Source of the DNA: an uncultured Aquimarina sp.
GTDB lineage: Bacteria > Bacteroidota > Bacteroidia > Flavobacteriales > Flavobacteriaceae
Assembly: GCA_947498815.1 (NCBI GenBank)
Contig: CANMLU010000007.1
Location: 124,001-188,000, forward strand
Length of the DNA: 64,000 bases
Reading direction: 5' to 3'
The position numbers and the translations under genes are program-made. The notes under the pieces were generated by a model. The model did no database searches and was not told the DNA's origin. It saw nothing but the letters and a program-made list of their open reading frames with translations. Shown here piece after piece: positions 8,675-16,914 of the stretch (the first letter of the stretch is position 1; every line of letters begins with the position of its first letter).

Positions 8675-9688
8675 ATGTTTGAAAAAGGTTTCATACTTGT
8701 CTTAAGTTGTCTTGGGGTAATCCAGGCACTGTTTTTATGCTTTTATCTCTTTACTTTAAAAAAAGGAAATCGCAGAGCAAATACATTTTTGGCCTTTGTA
8801 TTACTGGGATTAACGATTAGAATCGGTAAATCTATTTTTCATAATTATCTCGAAGTGGACCCAAGAATAAGAAATTTGGCAATCTCGAGTATTTTGGTTG
8901 TTGGTCCTTTTCTTTGGTTTTATGGAAAAGAGCTTTTTGATAAGCAACGGGCTTTTTCGAAGCAACAATATCTGCACTTAATTCCTTTTGGACTTTTTGT
9001 TTTATGTAGCCCCATAATTCCGAATAGGGGAGACTTTGTTTCTTACTTGGCATATAGTTTGGTTTTTGTTCATTTAGGTATTTATGTGATAGTTTGTTGG
9101 AAGTTGATTTTAAAGGCCAAAAGAGCAGCAAGTACGCAACTTTTAAAATGGTACCGAAACATTGTGATTGGTGTAAGTGTAATTTGGTTGTTATATGTAG
9201 GAATTCTGATGCGTCTGATTCCGTTTTATATTCTGGGAGCTATTTCTTTCTCCTTTTTGATATACATGTTTACATATCTTTTGCTGAAACGCCATGTATT
9301 TGCGTTGGAAAAGTATAGCAACTCTACCATTGATAAACTTACGTCCAAAAAATTATTACAACGTGTTAAGTTGTTGTTAGAGGAAAACGAAGTGTTTCTG
9401 GATAGCGATATTTCATTGCAAAGCATAGCCGAAAAACTTAAAGTAACACCACGCCAATTATCCCAGGTCATTAATGAGAATGAACAAAAGAACTTTTCGG
9501 AATTTATAAATCATTATCGCATCGAAAAAGCCAAAAGGCTATTGGCAGATCCTGGATATGCCAATGAGAAAATTGCTACGATTGCTTATGATTGTGGTTT
9601 TGGGAATGTTACTTCGTTTAATCTGGCTTTTAAAGCTGAAACCGAAATTACTCCTTCACAATATAGAAACCGGTTTAGAGTTGCTTGA
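8675..9688 (+). CDS. membrane-anchored AraC family transcriptional regulator
   Basis: 337 residues. The N-terminal 215 residues hold six or seven hydrophobic helices, as in Bacteroidota regulators that have a 7TM-like sensor fused to a DNA-binding domain. After a charged linker comes a C-terminal AraC HTH domain (about 240-335): DISLQSIAEKLKVTPRQLSQVINE forms the first HTH and KIATIAYDCGFGNVTSFNLAF the second. It is divergent from the 1036-residue protein gene, which could be its target. The start is supported by the conserved N-terminal layout and the promoter placed just before it. Confidence 0.8.
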   Translation: MFEKGFILVLSCLGVIQALFLCFYLFTLKKGNRRANTFLAFVLLGLTIRIGKSIFHNYLEVDPRIRNLAISSILVVGPFLWFYGKELFDKQRAFSKQQYLHLIPFGLFVLCSPIIPNRGDFVSYLAYSLVFVHLGIYVIVCWKLILKAKRAASTQLLKWYRNIVIGVSVIWLLYVGILMRLIPFYILGAISFSFLIYMFTYLLLKRHVFALEKYSNSTIDKLTSKKLLQRVKLLLEENEVFLDSDISLQSIAEKLKVTPRQLSQVINENEQKNFSEFINHYRIEKAKRLLADPGYANEKIATIAYDCGFGNVTSFNLAFKAETEITPSQYRNRFRVA

Positions 9689-9735
9689 GAGCAATATTAA
9701 TTCATTTGTTGTCCTTATTATCAAAACAGTAGTTT

Positions 9736-9820
9736 CCTCTCCCATGGAGAGAGGATTAAGGTGAGGGTTTTTGATTGACGTGCAGAACCCCTCATCCTAA
9801 CCTTCTCCCCGAGGAGAAGG
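9736..9820. repeat. solo inverted pair of GC-rich palindromic repeats (gene-less relative of the DUF559 unit)
   Basis: Left copy 9736-9769 (CCTCTCCCATGGAGAG followed by GATTAAGGTGAGGG) and right copy 9788-9820 (CCCTCATCCTAACC followed by TTCTCCCCGAGGAGAAGG) are imperfect inverted copies of each other with about 18 nt between them. Each contains its own small palindrome. They resemble the 33-bp inverted repeats that bound the DUF559 cassette at 19103-19541. No gene lies between them. The remaining intergenic sequence 9821-10041 is AT-rich, with no feature I can support. Confidence 0.65.
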
Positions 9821-10041
9821 AACTCCAAAATACTCCATAAAATTAAAAGGCACTATACTTAAGTTAATTAACTAAAAACGTTCAAAAAAGAAGCTTTTTG
9901 TTTCTTCGAAGACTCTTTTTTCTTCAAACTTGAGTGTTTTGGGCTCTCAAAATTTATTTTTTCGTTTTAAAAATCATGTTTATTAAAGGAATTGCATGAA
10001 CTGTTTCTGATTTTGCATACTCAAACAACAAAGTCAGATCC

Positions 10042-11202
10042 ATGAACAAGCTAATTTTTGTATTCTTATTTATAATTATAGGATGTAGTAAAGTTGAAAA
10101 TCCAAGCAAGGTATTTTCCAAAACAAACCCGATCAAAGAAACTATAATCGATAGTCTTAACCATCCGTGGAGTATTGCTTTTATGTCTGAAGATGAAGTT
10201 TTGGTATCCGAAAAGGATGGTAACCTTTTACGAGTACATCTTACCACCAAGAAAAAGAATATTATTAAAGGTTTTCCTAGGGATTTAACCGATAGTATTC
10301 GAATAGTGTGGCATGGTGATAATTCGGGTATTTTCGAAGTATTGTTGGATCCGGATTTTAAAACCAATAATCATATATACCTTTCTTATGCCGCCAAGCA
10401 ACAAGGCAAAGGCAGCGCAGCCAAAGTGGTACGAGCCGAGTTGAAAAACGATTCCTTGATCAATATCAAAACATTAATAGAAGCTGGACCATTTATTAGA
10501 GAATATCATCATTATGGTGGCGGAATGACATTTGGATCAGATGGTAAGCTTTATGTTACTATGGGCGAACGTCTTTTTAAAGAAATTGATGAGCCAGAAA
10601 TGCCTATAGCGCAAGACCTAACCGATAAACGCGGAAAAATATACCGAATTAACCCCGATGGAAGTATTCCAGAAGATAATCCTGATTATGGAAAGGATGC
10701 TGTGCCAGGAATATATGGTGTTGGAATACGAGCAGCACAAGGAATAACTGTAGATCCCAATTCAAATACAATTTGGTTTAGTGAGCATGGTACTAAACAA
10801 GGAGATGAAATCAACATATTGAAAGCAGGAGCCAATTATGGATGGCCGATTATTACTACTGGTGGATACCGAAGTAAAGCCTATGTACCTCCAACAATAG
10901 AAGGAGCAATATATAGTGACCCTATTTGGTATTGGCAACACACAGTTGCACCAACCGGGCTTTCATTTTATACGGGAGATGAATTCCCAGAGTGGAAAAA
11001 CGATCTATTGGTTCCTGGATTATCAAGGGGTAATCTATGGCGATTCAGAATAAAAAATGATACGATTCAAAGTGCCGAAGAATTGTTTATCAATGATCGT
11101 GTGCGATCCAGAAAGGTAAAACAAAGCCCAGAAGGTAAATTATACATGCTTACCGACGAGGACAATGGGAAAATTGTGAGAATTAAAAACGAAATACTTT
11201 AA
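10042..11202 (+). CDS. PQQ-dependent sugar dehydrogenase-like lipoprotein
   Basis: 386 residues with a lipoprotein signal (MNKLIFVFLFIIIGCSK, Cys at 15), so it is probably anchored in an outer leaflet. It has the glucose/sorbosone dehydrogenase beta-propeller motifs: LNHPWSIAFMSEDEVLVSEK near 33-52, HHYGGGMTFGSDGKLYVTMGE near 155-175, and the WFSEHGTKQGDEINILKAGANYGWP block near 245-270. By family knowledge it would oxidise a sugar aldehyde with bound PQQ; no substrate can be named. It is followed after 13 nt by an NTF2-like gene, probably in the same transcript. Confidence 0.8.
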   Translation: MNKLIFVFLFIIIGCSKVENPSKVFSKTNPIKETIIDSLNHPWSIAFMSEDEVLVSEKDGNLLRVHLTTKKKNIIKGFPRDLTDSIRIVWHGDNSGIFEVLLDPDFKTNNHIYLSYAAKQQGKGSAAKVVRAELKNDSLINIKTLIEAGPFIREYHHYGGGMTFGSDGKLYVTMGERLFKEIDEPEMPIAQDLTDKRGKIYRINPDGSIPEDNPDYGKDAVPGIYGVGIRAAQGITVDPNSNTIWFSEHGTKQGDEINILKAGANYGWPIITTGGYRSKAYVPPTIEGAIYSDPIWYWQHTVAPTGLSFYTGDEFPEWKNDLLVPGLSRGNLWRFRIKNDTIQSAEELFINDRVRSRKVKQSPEGKLYMLTDEDNGKIVRIKNEIL

Positions 11203-11215
11203 AGAATTATTAAAC

Positions 11216-11638
11216 ATGAAAACCTATTTTTTTACAACACTTTTTTTAATCGTATGTAGTTCGATTACTGCTCAATCCGAAGAGGATCAAATCAAAACAG
11301 CACTCAATAAGTATATTGAAGGAACATCATACAATTACACCGAGATGATTATGGAAGCTTTTTATAAAGAAGCAAATTTGTTTCTGTCTCATAAAGAAAA
11401 ACCGATATGGATTGTGCCTGCAGCAGAATATGCTTCCTGGTTTGAAAAAAAAGAGGAAGGAAAATTTAACGGGCGAGTAGGAAACATACTTTCAATTGAT
11501 CAAGAAAATGACATTGCGATGGCAAAAGCCGAAATCCTGTCCAAAGGAAAAAACATACGATATGTAGATATTTTTTTACTGAAGAAAATTGAAGGTAATT
11601 GGAAAATCATTAGTAAAGCAGCCACTAGAACGAAGTAA
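11216..11638 (+). CDS. secreted NTF2-like (Lumazine_bd_2 / DUF4440 type) protein
   Basis: 140 residues with a signal peptide ending SSITAQ (about 20). The mature part has the cone fold typical of NTF2-like proteins: an opening helix pair (EEDQIKTALNKYIEGTSYNYTEMIMEAFY), a sheet (NLFLSH, KPIWIVPAAEYASWF), and the closing strands NDIAMAKAEIL, YVDIFLLKKIEGNWKIISKAATRTK. No catalytic residues are evident. It follows the sugar dehydrogenase-like gene after 13 nt. Function unknown. Confidence 0.75.
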   Translation: MKTYFFTTLFLIVCSSITAQSEEDQIKTALNKYIEGTSYNYTEMIMEAFYKEANLFLSHKEKPIWIVPAAEYASWFEKKEEGKFNGRVGNILSIDQENDIAMAKAEILSKGKNIRYVDIFLLKKIEGNWKIISKAATRTK

Positions 11639-11644
11639 GAGGTT

Positions 11645-11749
11645 AACTAATTTATGTTGATTATTACTATTTACTGAGTTTTCTGAGTTCATTCTCCTCT
11701 GGGAGAGGGAACCATGATTTTATGCTAAGAATATTCAACATAAGTTAGT
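11645..11749. repeat. 105-bp inverted-repeat unit between convergent genes
   Basis: Arms 11646-11660 (ACTAATTTATGTTGA) and 11735-11749 (TCAACATAAGTTAGT) are reverse complements at 14 of 15 positions. The interior contains CTCCTCTGGGAGAGG, a fragment like the GC-rich palindromes at 9.7 and 19.1 kb. The right arm overlaps the last codons of the MATE gene. It could be a MITE-like remnant or a large terminator loop for the two convergent genes. Confidence 0.4.
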
Positions 11750-13136
11750 CCGGTTTAGGAACTATCAGCTTTGTTCGAATCTCGCGATTTAAGAAATATC
11801 CGGTAACAATAGTAGCTAGTACATCTGCAATCGGAAACGAAATCCAAACACCTAATTCGCCATAAAATTTTGGTAAAATCAAGACCAAAGGAATAAAAAA
11901 GAACCCTTGCCTTGATAAGGTAAGAAGCAATGCCGGAATTGCTTTTCCTACCGCTTGAAAATAGGCTGCACCAATCAACTGAAGCGCAATAATTGGTGTA
12001 GCTGCAAACACCCATCGCATAGGTTCTGCAGTATGTGAGAGCACAAATTGATTTAAGGCCAGTTCCTTTGGATCGAGATTAGGATCATTACTCAAAAACA
12101 AAGAAGTAATCTCTGAAGGAAATATCATTAAACCGACAAAAACTAAGGTTGCAACAATTGCGGCATAAGTGATTGCTGTATTGATGGTTTGGCGTACTCT
12201 GGGATATTGCTTTGCACCATAGTTATAGCCTGCAATGGGTAAAAAACCTTGTGTTACCCCAAAAACCGGGAATAAGGCAAACATCAACATGCGTCCAATA
12301 ATAGCATAAACTGCCACTAGTCCTTCTTGTCCAATGTCAAACAAAATATTATTCATTAATAAATATGTAATACTTACTACTGCTTGCCTGGCCATAGTTA
12401 CACCCCCAAGTGATGCAATTTCGGATACAATATCTTTTTGTAGTCCCAAATGTCGAAAACCAATCTTTAACTCAGAGTTTTTGGAGGTAAAAAACCAGAA
12501 AATATATAAAAAACAAGCAAGATAGGATCCCGTAGTCGCCCATGCCGCTCCATGCATCCCCATATCGAACACATAAATAAAAATATAATCCATCAATAGG
12601 TTACCTACCGTTGGGATAATCATAGCAATCATAGCGAATTTTGGTTTCCCTTCTGCTCTGATAACTGTATTTCCCATCATCGCAAAACCAAGAATAGGTA
12701 CCCCATATAAAATTATAGTATAATAGATTTTTGCTGGGTCAAATATGTCACCCTTACCACCAAATTTTGGAATTATATCATCTACAAAAACCAAACCCAG
12801 AATCACCAAAGAAACCATAAAAATCAATGAAAGACTGATCTGATTTCCAAAGGTTTTTAATGCTTTTTCTTTGTTTTCGGCTCCCAAGGCGCGCGAGATA
12901 ATACTGGAACCACCAATCCCGATAGACATTCCCAAAGCAGCAATAAAAAAGGAAACTGGTAGTACTACATTAATAGCCGCAATAGCGATAGATCCAATCC
13001 AATTACCAACAAAAATTGAATCAATTAGAATATTAAGAGACATAACCAGGATCCCAATCGAAGCAGGAACAGCCTGTTTAATCAGTAATTTTCCTATGGG
13101 TTCAATTCCTAATACTTCAGAGTTGACTTTTGCCAT
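11745..13136 (-). CDS. MATE family efflux transporter
   Basis: 463 residues with about 12 membrane helices in two MatE halves. Typical blocks are LLIKQAVPASIGILVMSLNILIDSIFVG (first helix pair), GIGGSSIISRALGAENKEKAL (about 72-92) and, in the second half, GVTQGFLPIAGYNYGAKQYPRVRQ (about 298-321). MATE proteins export cationic drugs or metabolites using Na+ or H+ gradients. It begins 24 nt downstream of the cyanophycinase-like gene's stop on the same strand, so the two may be co-transcribed. Substrate unknown. Confidence 0.9.
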   Translation of the reverse strand: MAKVNSEVLGIEPIGKLLIKQAVPASIGILVMSLNILIDSIFVGNWIGSIAIAAINVVLPVSFFIAALGMSIGIGGSSIISRALGAENKEKALKTFGNQISLSLIFMVSLVILGLVFVDDIIPKFGGKGDIFDPAKIYYTIILYGVPILGFAMMGNTVIRAEGKPKFAMIAMIIPTVGNLLMDYIFIYVFDMGMHGAAWATTGSYLACFLYIFWFFTSKNSELKIGFRHLGLQKDIVSEIASLGGVTMARQAVVSITYLLMNNILFDIGQEGLVAVYAIIGRMLMFALFPVFGVTQGFLPIAGYNYGAKQYPRVRQTINTAITYAAIVATLVFVGLMIFPSEITSLFLSNDPNLDPKELALNQFVLSHTAEPMRWVFAATPIIALQLIGAAYFQAVGKAIPALLLTLSRQGFFFIPLVLILPKFYGELGVWISFPIADVLATIVTGYFLNREIRTKLIVPKPD

Positions 13137-13160
13137 TAACGTGGTTTGCTTTTTTTACTA

Positions 13161-14213
13161 TTAATATGATATTCTTAGCCTTCCTCGGTCGACATAATAA
13201 TATTGCCAATCTCCTCCAGAACCGGTGGTCCAGCGATCTAGCATAAAATAATTACTTCCCGAAGTATTTCCTGAAATTTTATAAACTTCAACTGCTCTTC
13301 GATCTCTATACCAATCCAACGAACGTCTAGCAACGCAACGTTCTGGACCATAAAAGTATTGATTCAAAAAAAATGCATACCCTTCTCCAAACACTTGTGC
13401 TTTTCCATTTTCATCGATACATACCGCAGTTTTTTCATCTACTCCAATTCCTTTTCCCCGAATTCCCCAGTCTTTATTTATTCTTGCTAAAAACGTAACA
13501 TGACGCCCCCTGCGATCAGGATCATTGTAATGCGTATCGGTTATTACATCTCTTAAATATGGATTATCAATAAAGTTGTGTTTTTGCAAGGTCAAATTTT
13601 TATGATAAGGATTTCTTAAAGCATCTCCTGATCGGATTGTTCCGTTCATGGCATCAAAATAAATCCCACCCTGAATGGCACATCCTGCACTGGTGCCACC
13701 AATAACTACCTTTTTTGTATTTCGAAGGAAATTAAGCGCATTTTCGACTTTGGTATCTTTCCAATATTTTACATAGTTGTATTGATCACCACCAGCAATA
13801 AAAACTGCTTCTGCATTGCGAATGGTATTTTCGACGGTGATAGAATTGGCTTTTTCTACAGAATCAATAAGTAAGGTTTCTACCGAATTTACGGTTCCTA
13901 GATCAAAAAGATATTGATTGTAGGCATTAGTTCCTGTAGATCTAAGTACTACAATATCACCACCACCGGATTTATTAATCATCCATAACATAGCGGCATC
14001 AACATCTGTGCTACCGCCCATTAGGAGAGTGCCTCCAGAAGTGTTTGTAGCAACATCATTCGGGTCTCCTATGATTCCGATTGAAGCATCAATGTTTTTT
14101 TTAGAGTTTGTACTTGTTTGATCTTCTGGATTTAAAATCTCTTCATTTTCACAAGAAGATATTGTCAAAAGGCAGATAGTACAAAAGAGTAATGAAATGT
14201 GTGATTTTTTCAT
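13161..14213 (-). CDS. cyanophycinase-like peptidase S51 family lipoprotein
   Basis: About 350 residues. Starting at MKKSHISLLF gives a lipoprotein signal ending in SSC; an upstream Met (14243) would place ten residues before it and is less likely. The nucleophile motif GGTSAGCAIQGG (Ser within GTSAG) defines peptidase family S51, and AVFIAGGDQYNYVKYW is the conserved oxyanion-side block. Cyanophycinases cleave multi-L-arginyl-poly-aspartate; many Bacteroidota homologues are exported and their true substrate is not known. The strand order suggests it is transcribed with the MATE gene. Confidence 0.8.
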   Translation of the reverse strand: MKKSHISLLFCTICLLTISSCENEEILNPEDQTSTNSKKNIDASIGIIGDPNDVATNTSGGTLLMGGSTDVDAAMLWMINKSGGGDIVVLRSTGTNAYNQYLFDLGTVNSVETLLIDSVEKANSITVENTIRNAEAVFIAGGDQYNYVKYWKDTKVENALNFLRNTKKVVIGGTSAGCAIQGGIYFDAMNGTIRSGDALRNPYHKNLTLQKHNFIDNPYLRDVITDTHYNDPDRRGRHVTFLARINKDWGIRGKGIGVDEKTAVCIDENGKAQVFGEGYAFFLNQYFYGPERCVARRSLDWYRDRRAVEVYKISGNTSGSNYFMLDRWTTGSGGDWQYYYVDRGRLRISY

Positions 14214-14278
14214 AATGAATTGAGTTAGTGTTATTAAAAACACTCTAAAATAGCTAAAATAAATTTGCTAAGTAGTGG

Positions 14279-15322
14279 TTAAGATTGCTCAACAGAGGCA
14301 GTAACATTTACCCATTTGTTAACCCAATTTGCCAGTACATCGGCCCAGTCATCACGATCATTTAAACAAGGGATGGTTGTGAACTCTTTTCCGCCGACTT
14401 CATGAAAAATTTCTTGACCTTCCATAGCAATTTCCTCTAGGGTTTCAAGGCAATCCGAAACAAAAGCCGGAGTAACGATGGCCATTTTCTTAATGCCTTC
14501 TTTCCCCATTCTTTCGATAGTACGATCGGTATAGGGTTGTAACCATGGGTCAAATCCTAATCTAGACTGATATGAGGTAGAATAGCTTCCGTTTTTAAGG
14601 CCTAGTTTTTTAGCTACTTGTACAGTTGTCATTTCACATTGGTGACGATAACAAAACTTGTGTTGCTCAGATCCCTTTTTAAAGCAGCATTTTCCATCCA
14701 TTTTACAGTTCCCGTTACTAATATCACTTTTTCTTATGTGTCTTTCGGGTACTCCGTGATAACTAAACAAAAGATGTTCATATTCAATGCTTTCTAGATG
14801 TTCTGCAATGCTATTAGAAAGAACTTCAATATATTCAGGTTTGTTATAAAAAGCAGGGACATCTGTAATTTTCATATTAGGGAAATGGGCTGCACGCAAC
14901 TCTTCTGCCAGTACCAAAATAGTCTCTGTCGTAGCCATGGCAAATTGAGGGTACAAAGGAATAATCATGACTTCGGTAACCCCTTGATCATGTAGTTCCT
15001 GTAATCCTTTTTTAATATTCATGGAGCCATATCGCATCGCTAAGCCCACTGGGATTGAAATGCGATCCGCAACTTTTTTCTGTAATCTTTCAGAAAGGAC
15101 AATAAGAGGAGAACCTTCTTGCCACCATATTTTTTTATAAGCAGCTGCAGATTTCTTTGGTCTGGTATTTAAAATAATCCCTTTTACCAGAAGGGTTCGT
15201 GCCCATAACGGTACATCAATAACTCTTGGGTCCATTAAAAACTCACCAAGATATTTTTTTACATCTTTTGGATCGGTACTATCCGGGGAACCAAGATTGA
15301 CAAGGAGAACTCCTTTACTCAT
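14279..15322 (-). CDS. hemH: ferrochelatase
   Basis: About 347 residues. It inserts ferrous iron into protoporphyrin IX. The N-terminus KGVLLVNLGSPDS is the family opening. LLFSYHGVPERHIRKSD carries the conserved active-site His, and DCLETLEEIAMEG the conserved Glu-rich helix. The GNCKMDGKCCFKKG insert with several Cys is notable and seen in related sequences. The start at 15322 (MSKGVLL) is preferred over 15346, which would add eight unrelated residues. It is transcribed away from the hemA-hemF operon. Confidence 0.95.
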   Translation of the reverse strand: MSKGVLLVNLGSPDSTDPKDVKKYLGEFLMDPRVIDVPLWARTLLVKGIILNTRPKKSAAAYKKIWWQEGSPLIVLSERLQKKVADRISIPVGLAMRYGSMNIKKGLQELHDQGVTEVMIIPLYPQFAMATTETILVLAEELRAAHFPNMKITDVPAFYNKPEYIEVLSNSIAEHLESIEYEHLLFSYHGVPERHIRKSDISNGNCKMDGKCCFKKGSEQHKFCYRHQCEMTTVQVAKKLGLKNGSYSTSYQSRLGFDPWLQPYTDRTIERMGKEGIKKMAIVTPAFVSDCLETLEEIAMEGQEIFHEVGGKEFTTIPCLNDRDDWADVLANWVNKWVNVTASVEQS

Positions 15323-15636
15323 AATTTTTCTTTTTTCGCCTAACAAAAATACAAACTATAGTACGGAAAGATCATAAAAACTATAAGACTTTTTTATATT
15401 GAGATTTGTAAATATTACTTTGGGGAGAAATCCCCATTTTTAAAGTTGAAGCAGAACTTATAATTACGTTAAATTCTGATAAACTGAGAGTTGAGAAGTT
15501 TTATTTTAGTATTTTTAATGCTCAAGAAAAGCAAAGATGAACCCATTTCAATTAAATCTAAAAATTTTAATTGATGAGCCTTGTCATGAGGCAAATTTGG
15601 GTTACATGTGAAAGTTAACAAACAATATCAAAACAC
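15323..15636. other. 314-bp intergenic region with hairpins upstream of the 60-residue gene
   Basis: No gene is seen. TGGGGA-gaaa-TCCCCA at 15421-15436 is a small hairpin followed by TTTT; it resembles the G-A-C palindromes at 50552 and 62135. From 15540 to 15603 the sequence can form an outer AACCCA/TGGGTT stem enclosing two hairpins (15549-15573 and 15578-15592). The AT-rich composition makes the longer inner stem weak evidence. Confidence 0.4.
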
Positions 15637-15819
15637 ATGAAACGTATTATTGTAGATGTCGAAAAAGACAAGCTACCTTTTGTCCTGGAACTATTAGAGC
15701 AATTTGACTTTGTATCCGTACTAGCCGATACTACCGAGGAAGACCAAGGTATGTATGACTCTATTGTTTCTTTACAAAAAGGAATTGGTATTCCAAGAGC
15801 AGATCATTCGACTAAGTAG
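15637..15819 (+). CDS. small acidic protein, antitoxin-like, orphan
   Basis: 60 residues, MKRIIVDVEKDKLPFVLELLEQFDFVSV followed by an acidic loop and a short tail. The beta-strand/helix start resembles short antitoxin-like proteins of Bacteroidota and Cyanobacteria that pair with RelE-type toxins. No toxin gene follows: the next gene is on the other strand and ends 3 nt away. A plausible start codon and good coding sense support it as a gene, but the function is open. Confidence 0.5.
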   Translation: MKRIIVDVEKDKLPFVLELLEQFDFVSVLADTTEEDQGMYDSIVSLQKGIGIPRADHSTK

Positions 15820-15822
15820 TCT

Positions 15823-16713
15823 TTAATTTAGGCTCATTACATACTTTTTTGGAGTAGTGCCAAATTTCTTTTTAAATGCGGCAATAAAATGACTTGCCGT
15901 ACTGTAGCCTACCTTAAGGCCTACTTCATTCACATTATGACTTCCCGAAGCAAGCAGTTGTCGGGCTACTTCCATTTTGTAATCAAATAAAAAGGCATAT
16001 ACAGGCTCCCCATAAATCTGCTTAAATCCATCTTTTAGTTTTTTGAGTGATAAACCAATCTCTTTTGATAACTCTTGTAATGTTGGAGGTTCTGCCATCC
16101 TTGCAATAATAATTTCTTTGGCCTTTCTTATCTTAAGTACATTTTCTTCATCAACCAGAAATGGACATTGCTCTATGTTGGCATCTTCGGGACGATTAAA
16201 GTAAAGACTCAATAATTCGTAGGCTTTGCCTTTAAAATATAAGAGCTTAATTGAAGAATGTAAACTATAATTCATAATTTGATTAAGAACCACGGCCATG
16301 GATGGAGAAATAATTGAATCCGTATAATATTTTTTATCACGATTTCCTTCGCCAAGAAATGGAATATAATCCGCTTCGCGTGAAAACAAAGAATGAAACT
16401 TTTGTATAGAAATGAGTATGGTGATTAACCATGAATCTTTTTCCATTTCAAGATTCATAGGTAAATTTCTCTGAGGATTATAAAGCAATAATGAATTTTC
16501 ATCGGCTAGATTAATAGCATAACTCCCGTTATTAAAATTAAAGGTAACGGCACCTTTTATGCAAAAGTGAAATTGAATAAAATTACTGTCAATTTCTCTA
16601 ATAACCCCTTGATTTTCATTGGTTTCATTTTGAAACTTTAAAATGAAAAAACCATCTTCGATCTGGGTTTCTTCCAAAATTCCTGGAGCGTTATTTTTTA
16701 GTTCAATTTCCAT
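15823..16713 (-). CDS. AraC family regulator, PchR-like
   Basis: 296 residues. The C-terminal domain (about 195-296) has two HTH motifs: PTLQELSKEIGLSLKKLKDGFKQIYG and HNVNEVGLKVGYSTASHFIAAFKKKFGTTPKKY. The GLSLKKLKDGFKQIYG pattern is the one found in PchR-type regulators of iron or siderophore genes. The N-terminal half is a beta-rich cupin-like effector domain. It is divergent from hemA (201 nt between starts), and the hem genes are on both sides, so a role in iron- or haem-linked control is an inference from context. Confidence 0.75.
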   Translation of the reverse strand: MEIELKNNAPGILEETQIEDGFFILKFQNETNENQGVIREIDSNFIQFHFCIKGAVTFNFNNGSYAINLADENSLLLYNPQRNLPMNLEMEKDSWLITILISIQKFHSLFSREADYIPFLGEGNRDKKYYTDSIISPSMAVVLNQIMNYSLHSSIKLLYFKGKAYELLSLYFNRPEDANIEQCPFLVDEENVLKIRKAKEIIIARMAEPPTLQELSKEIGLSLKKLKDGFKQIYGEPVYAFLFDYKMEVARQLLASGSHNVNEVGLKVGYSTASHFIAAFKKKFGTTPKKYVMSLN

Positions 16714-16882
16714 GATTTAGAAAACATTTTATTTAGAATTAATCTAAACTATCGCCATAAGTTTGATGGAGATGATAACAAAAATAAGGGTTTTAAGTGA
16801 TTATGGGTGAAAAAACCGCGAAGAATACCATTTTTCGTTACTTATAGTTCTTCTAGCGTTATTTTATACAGTTTTTGTAAAA

Positions 16883-16890
16883 TACTTTTG
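16883..16890 (+). promoter_or_regulatory. -7 element of the hemA promoter
   Basis: TACTTTTG matches TAnnTTTG and lies 24 nt upstream of the hemA ATG, giving a leader of about 20 nt. No clear TTG is found at the matching -33 position, which may mean the promoter needs an activator such as the divergent AraC protein. Confidence 0.45.
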
Positions 16891-16914
16891 TTGCACTAAA
16901 GGAATATAAAATAC

